Assembly (NCBI GenBank): GCA_951230915.1
Contig: OX579642.1
Span: forward strand, 9,114,001-9,178,000
Source of the DNA: Antitrichia curtipendula
Taxonomy: Eukaryota > Streptophyta > Bryopsida > Hypnales > Leucodontaceae
Reading direction: 5' to 3'
DNA length: 64,000 bases
This document shows, in pieces, positions 62,106-64,000 of the stretch (its first letter is position 1; each line of letters opens with the position of its first letter). Below the pieces are notes generated by a model, which made no database searches, had not been told where the DNA came from, and saw only the letters and a list, made by a program, of their open reading frames with translations. A program made the position numbers and the translations under genes.

Positions 62106-62899
62106 AACAACCCTCATTCAACAACAATTTCAAAAGCAAACCTCATTCTTTCCGAATTGATCCTGATGACTCGCAATTTCAACTTGACTCCCGTCCTGTC
62201 TCGATCGGCTTCGCGTGCTTTGCACCATCGCTCCAGTTCCCTGCAAGTTCCCTCATACAAGGATGTTGCAGTGCAAGTGAATTGACAAGAGAAAGGCCGG
62301 CTGCCCCTGCTTGCTTTGGGAACAGTGGAGCGCTTGGGGTGGCGGTTTGTCTACAGTTGGAGCGGGAATTATGGCGGCATGATGGCTGTAGCAGGATTTC
62401 CGCGGGGGAAAAGATAAGCCCACCGCATGCAAGACCACCATATGCAAGTCCACCATTCTCGGGATTTCTATTCCAGTTCTACCTTTACCGCATGTTGCAT
62501 TTCAGGACTTCAAAATGTGCAAAAGGCTGTCTCCTGAATCTTGGTTCATGAACCGGATGTCTTTGGTGAAATTTCTATTTAGGTGACATGCAGACGGCAC
62601 AGTAAAATAATTTATTAACTAGTGGAGATGGTTTGAGATATACGCCATGTTCATTCTCCAATTAGCACTGGTTGATACTTTCTAGAAGTCAATTGACAAT
62701 ACTCATCTAAAAATGCTTTTACTAAGTTATTTTTATTTATCCTTTTAATTATTTTTTATCTTTTTAATTTTGTTCAATTACCAATTATTAGTTTTTGTTC
62801 ATGAACTTATGATCGACCTTAGTTCCCCGAATGACGCATATTCTTTATTCTAAATACAGGGATGTTGTTTGATTTGGGAAAAATCCACAGCTCATGGTG
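62106..62899. other. No gene recognised
   Basis: GC-rich to about 62560, then AT-rich. The forward open frame through 62551 looks incidental. Confidence 0.4.
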
Positions 62900-63314
62900 T
62901 AACGTTACGGAACGTCCGGAAACTAAACTTAATACATAAAATAGAGATATATAGGAGAAGAACTTTGAAATTTTTGCATAAGTGTAGAAGTTTAGATGCT
63001 AGAAACCTACATTAGAAAAGATCTCTTTCGTAGGAAAGTTAAAACTCTAATTAGGTTAAAACAGTGTTCCAGAACCAGTAGCCGGATAGTCGGAAGTTCC
63101 GGATCGTAGGGGTTCCGGCTAGGGAACTTACGGGAACTCCACCGGTTCGGGAACTTAGGGTTTCGTGCCGCTATATAAACCCTGCCGCCATTCTCATTTG
63201 GTCTCTTTTCTCTGCGGCATTTTCGCGAGTACGTTTAGTGAGAGAAAGAGTGGTGAGATAGGATCGAGGTAGGAAGCGGAAGTAAGGTCGGTGCAACTCC
63301 GGAAGACCGACAGG
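62900..63314 (+). promoter_or_regulatory. GC-rich promoter / possible LTR with TATA box
   Basis: From about 62900 (TGTAACGTTACGGAACGTCC) to the ORF at 63315 the sequence is rich in CCGGAA/TTCCGG words. It carries a TATA box CTATATAAACC at 63170-63180 and then a pyrimidine-rich CTCTTTTCTCTGCGGCATTT start-site-like region. TG start, TATA and a downstream ORF resemble an LTR retrotransposon 5' end, but the matching LTR would be outside the window. Confidence 0.5.
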
Positions 63315-64000
63315 ATGATGGAAACCCGAGCCCGTAGATTGGCGGTGACCGCACGGACTGTCAGCCCGGCGATTCCGTTCGATACGGATCGCCATAGAGA
63401 GTTGCAGGAGGATTTAGAGACCATGGGCTGTGTCGGATTCTTACACCGCCCATGGGACTTGAAGAGTGAAGGAATGATTGAGGAACTCCTTTACGGAGTT
63501 CCCAATCAGTATGAGTTGACGGTGAGGGGCCGCCCGAGAGCTTGGACACAAGAGCTCTGGGCCGGAACGTACTTTGCACTGAACCGGGGGCATGGATGGG
63601 CCGGCCGGCCGGAGAAGTTCGCAGCGGAAAGATTCCGGAACTCCGCCGACCCAAAAGAGGGGTTTGCAGCGACGGATTGCGTGTATGCCCGGGATCAGCA
63701 ACTCTTAGAGTTCCTGATCCCCATCCTGTATCCGGAAAAGCCTAGCCGGGTGACCACCACGGTGGCCAACACCATTTTTGGGGCTTTAGGAAACAGGGTT
63801 AACCCGCCCCCAAGACCCGTAAATTGGGGCGGACTTATTCACACGATTGTGGATAAGTTAGCGAATGGGATTTCAGGACGGAAGACCAGTTACATTAGCC
63901 CGTATTTGTTCCACTTGTACCACCGGATGGAAACCCTGAGCGAGCCGGAGCAGCTTATGTACAAGAAAGGGGAAAATCTCCTCAAGTACGGGCTGAGACC
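63315..64000 (+). CDS. Unrecognised ORF, partial, likely transposon-encoded
   Basis: The ATG at 63315 opens a frame that runs to the window end (228 codons, no stop). The product starts MMETRARRLAVTARTVSP and contains FLHRPWDLKSEGMIEELLYG, LWAGTYFALNRGHGW, LEFLIPILYPEKPSRVTTTV, NWGGLIHTIVDKLANGISGR and SYISPYLFHLYHRMETLSEP. I do not recognise a named domain. The layout (GC-rich TATA promoter, long uninterrupted first frame) and the style of sequence resemble the gag-like or 'putative plant transposon protein' frames of large plant elements. GC content is far above the rest of the window. A second Met directly follows the first, so the true start is one or the other. Could also be the first exon of an ordinary gene. 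Confidence 0.6.
   Translation, partial: MMETRARRLAVTARTVSPAIPFDTDRHRELQEDLETMGCVGFLHRPWDLKSEGMIEELLYGVPNQYELTVRGRPRAWTQELWAGTYFALNRGHGWAGRPEKFAAERFRNSADPKEGFAATDCVYARDQQLLEFLIPILYPEKPSRVTTTVANTIFGALGNRVNPPPRPVNWGGLIHTIVDKLANGISGRKTSYISPYLFHLYHRMETLSEPEQLMYKKGENLLKYGLR

Noticed and set aside
61937..62551. Forward 204-codon open frame
   Set aside because: The first third is the GCTGGGATC minisatellite and the rest has no motif or homology I recognise.
1..64000. CRISPR arrays, tRNA and rRNA genes
   Set aside because: None was seen. The repeats present lack the regular repeat-spacer structure, and no cloverleaf or rRNA core was recognised by eye.

Overview
This is a nuclear window from a land plant. 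The evidence is typical GT-AG introns, plant-type sterol-reductase, TOL and STA1 proteins, a Ty3/gypsy element, Stowaway-like MITEs and LRR-kinase debris. The sequence is AT-rich and gene-poor, with long decayed intergenic DNA. I suspect a non-seed plant (bryophyte, lycophyte or fern), but the lineage is a guess.

Layout: 1-10.1 kb is gene-free and holds at least three small inverted-repeat elements plus a decayed ~180-bp array. From 10.1 to 19.0 kb (minus strand) lies a complete 13-exon 7-dehydrocholesterol reductase (DWF5/DHCR7-type, 453 aa). From 20.2 to 24.7 kb (minus) lies a complete 9-exon TOM1-like (TOL) ubiquitin-cargo adaptor (624 aa), with a Stowaway-like MITE in one intron. From 30.2 to 33.3 kb (minus) lies an uninterrupted STA1/PRP6 U5-snRNP splicing factor (1015 aa), probably with an intron in its 5' leader. 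These three look like functional housekeeping genes. All are on the minus strand and are separated by repeat-rich DNA.

From about 37.6 kb onward the window is mobile or decayed DNA. It holds a broken Ty3/gypsy retrotransposon (37.6-42.9 kb) whose LTRs carry perfect three-unit heat-shock-element patterns, a short tandem array of ~112 bp units, a CLV1/BAM-like LRR-receptor-kinase relic (45.7-47.0 kb), a broken pogo/CENP-B-type transposase (50.6-52.3 kb, minus) and minisatellites.

The most unusual item is at 55.7-61.1 kb (minus). Twelve exons join in one continuous frame (3771 nt). They encode an acidic N-terminus with a SUMO-interaction-like motif, a ParB/sulfiredoxin-like DGNHR motif, a lysine-rich linker, and a C-terminal region ordered like a permuted (beta-class) DNA N4/N6-amino methyltransferase. 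Two in-frame stops, each explicable as one C-to-T change, appear to disable this copy.

The last kilobase is GC-rich. It has a TATA box and an ORF running off the window edge, probably the 5' end of another mobile element. Exon borders were derived by hand from splice-site consensus, reading-frame continuity and remembered family conservation. No database search was run.
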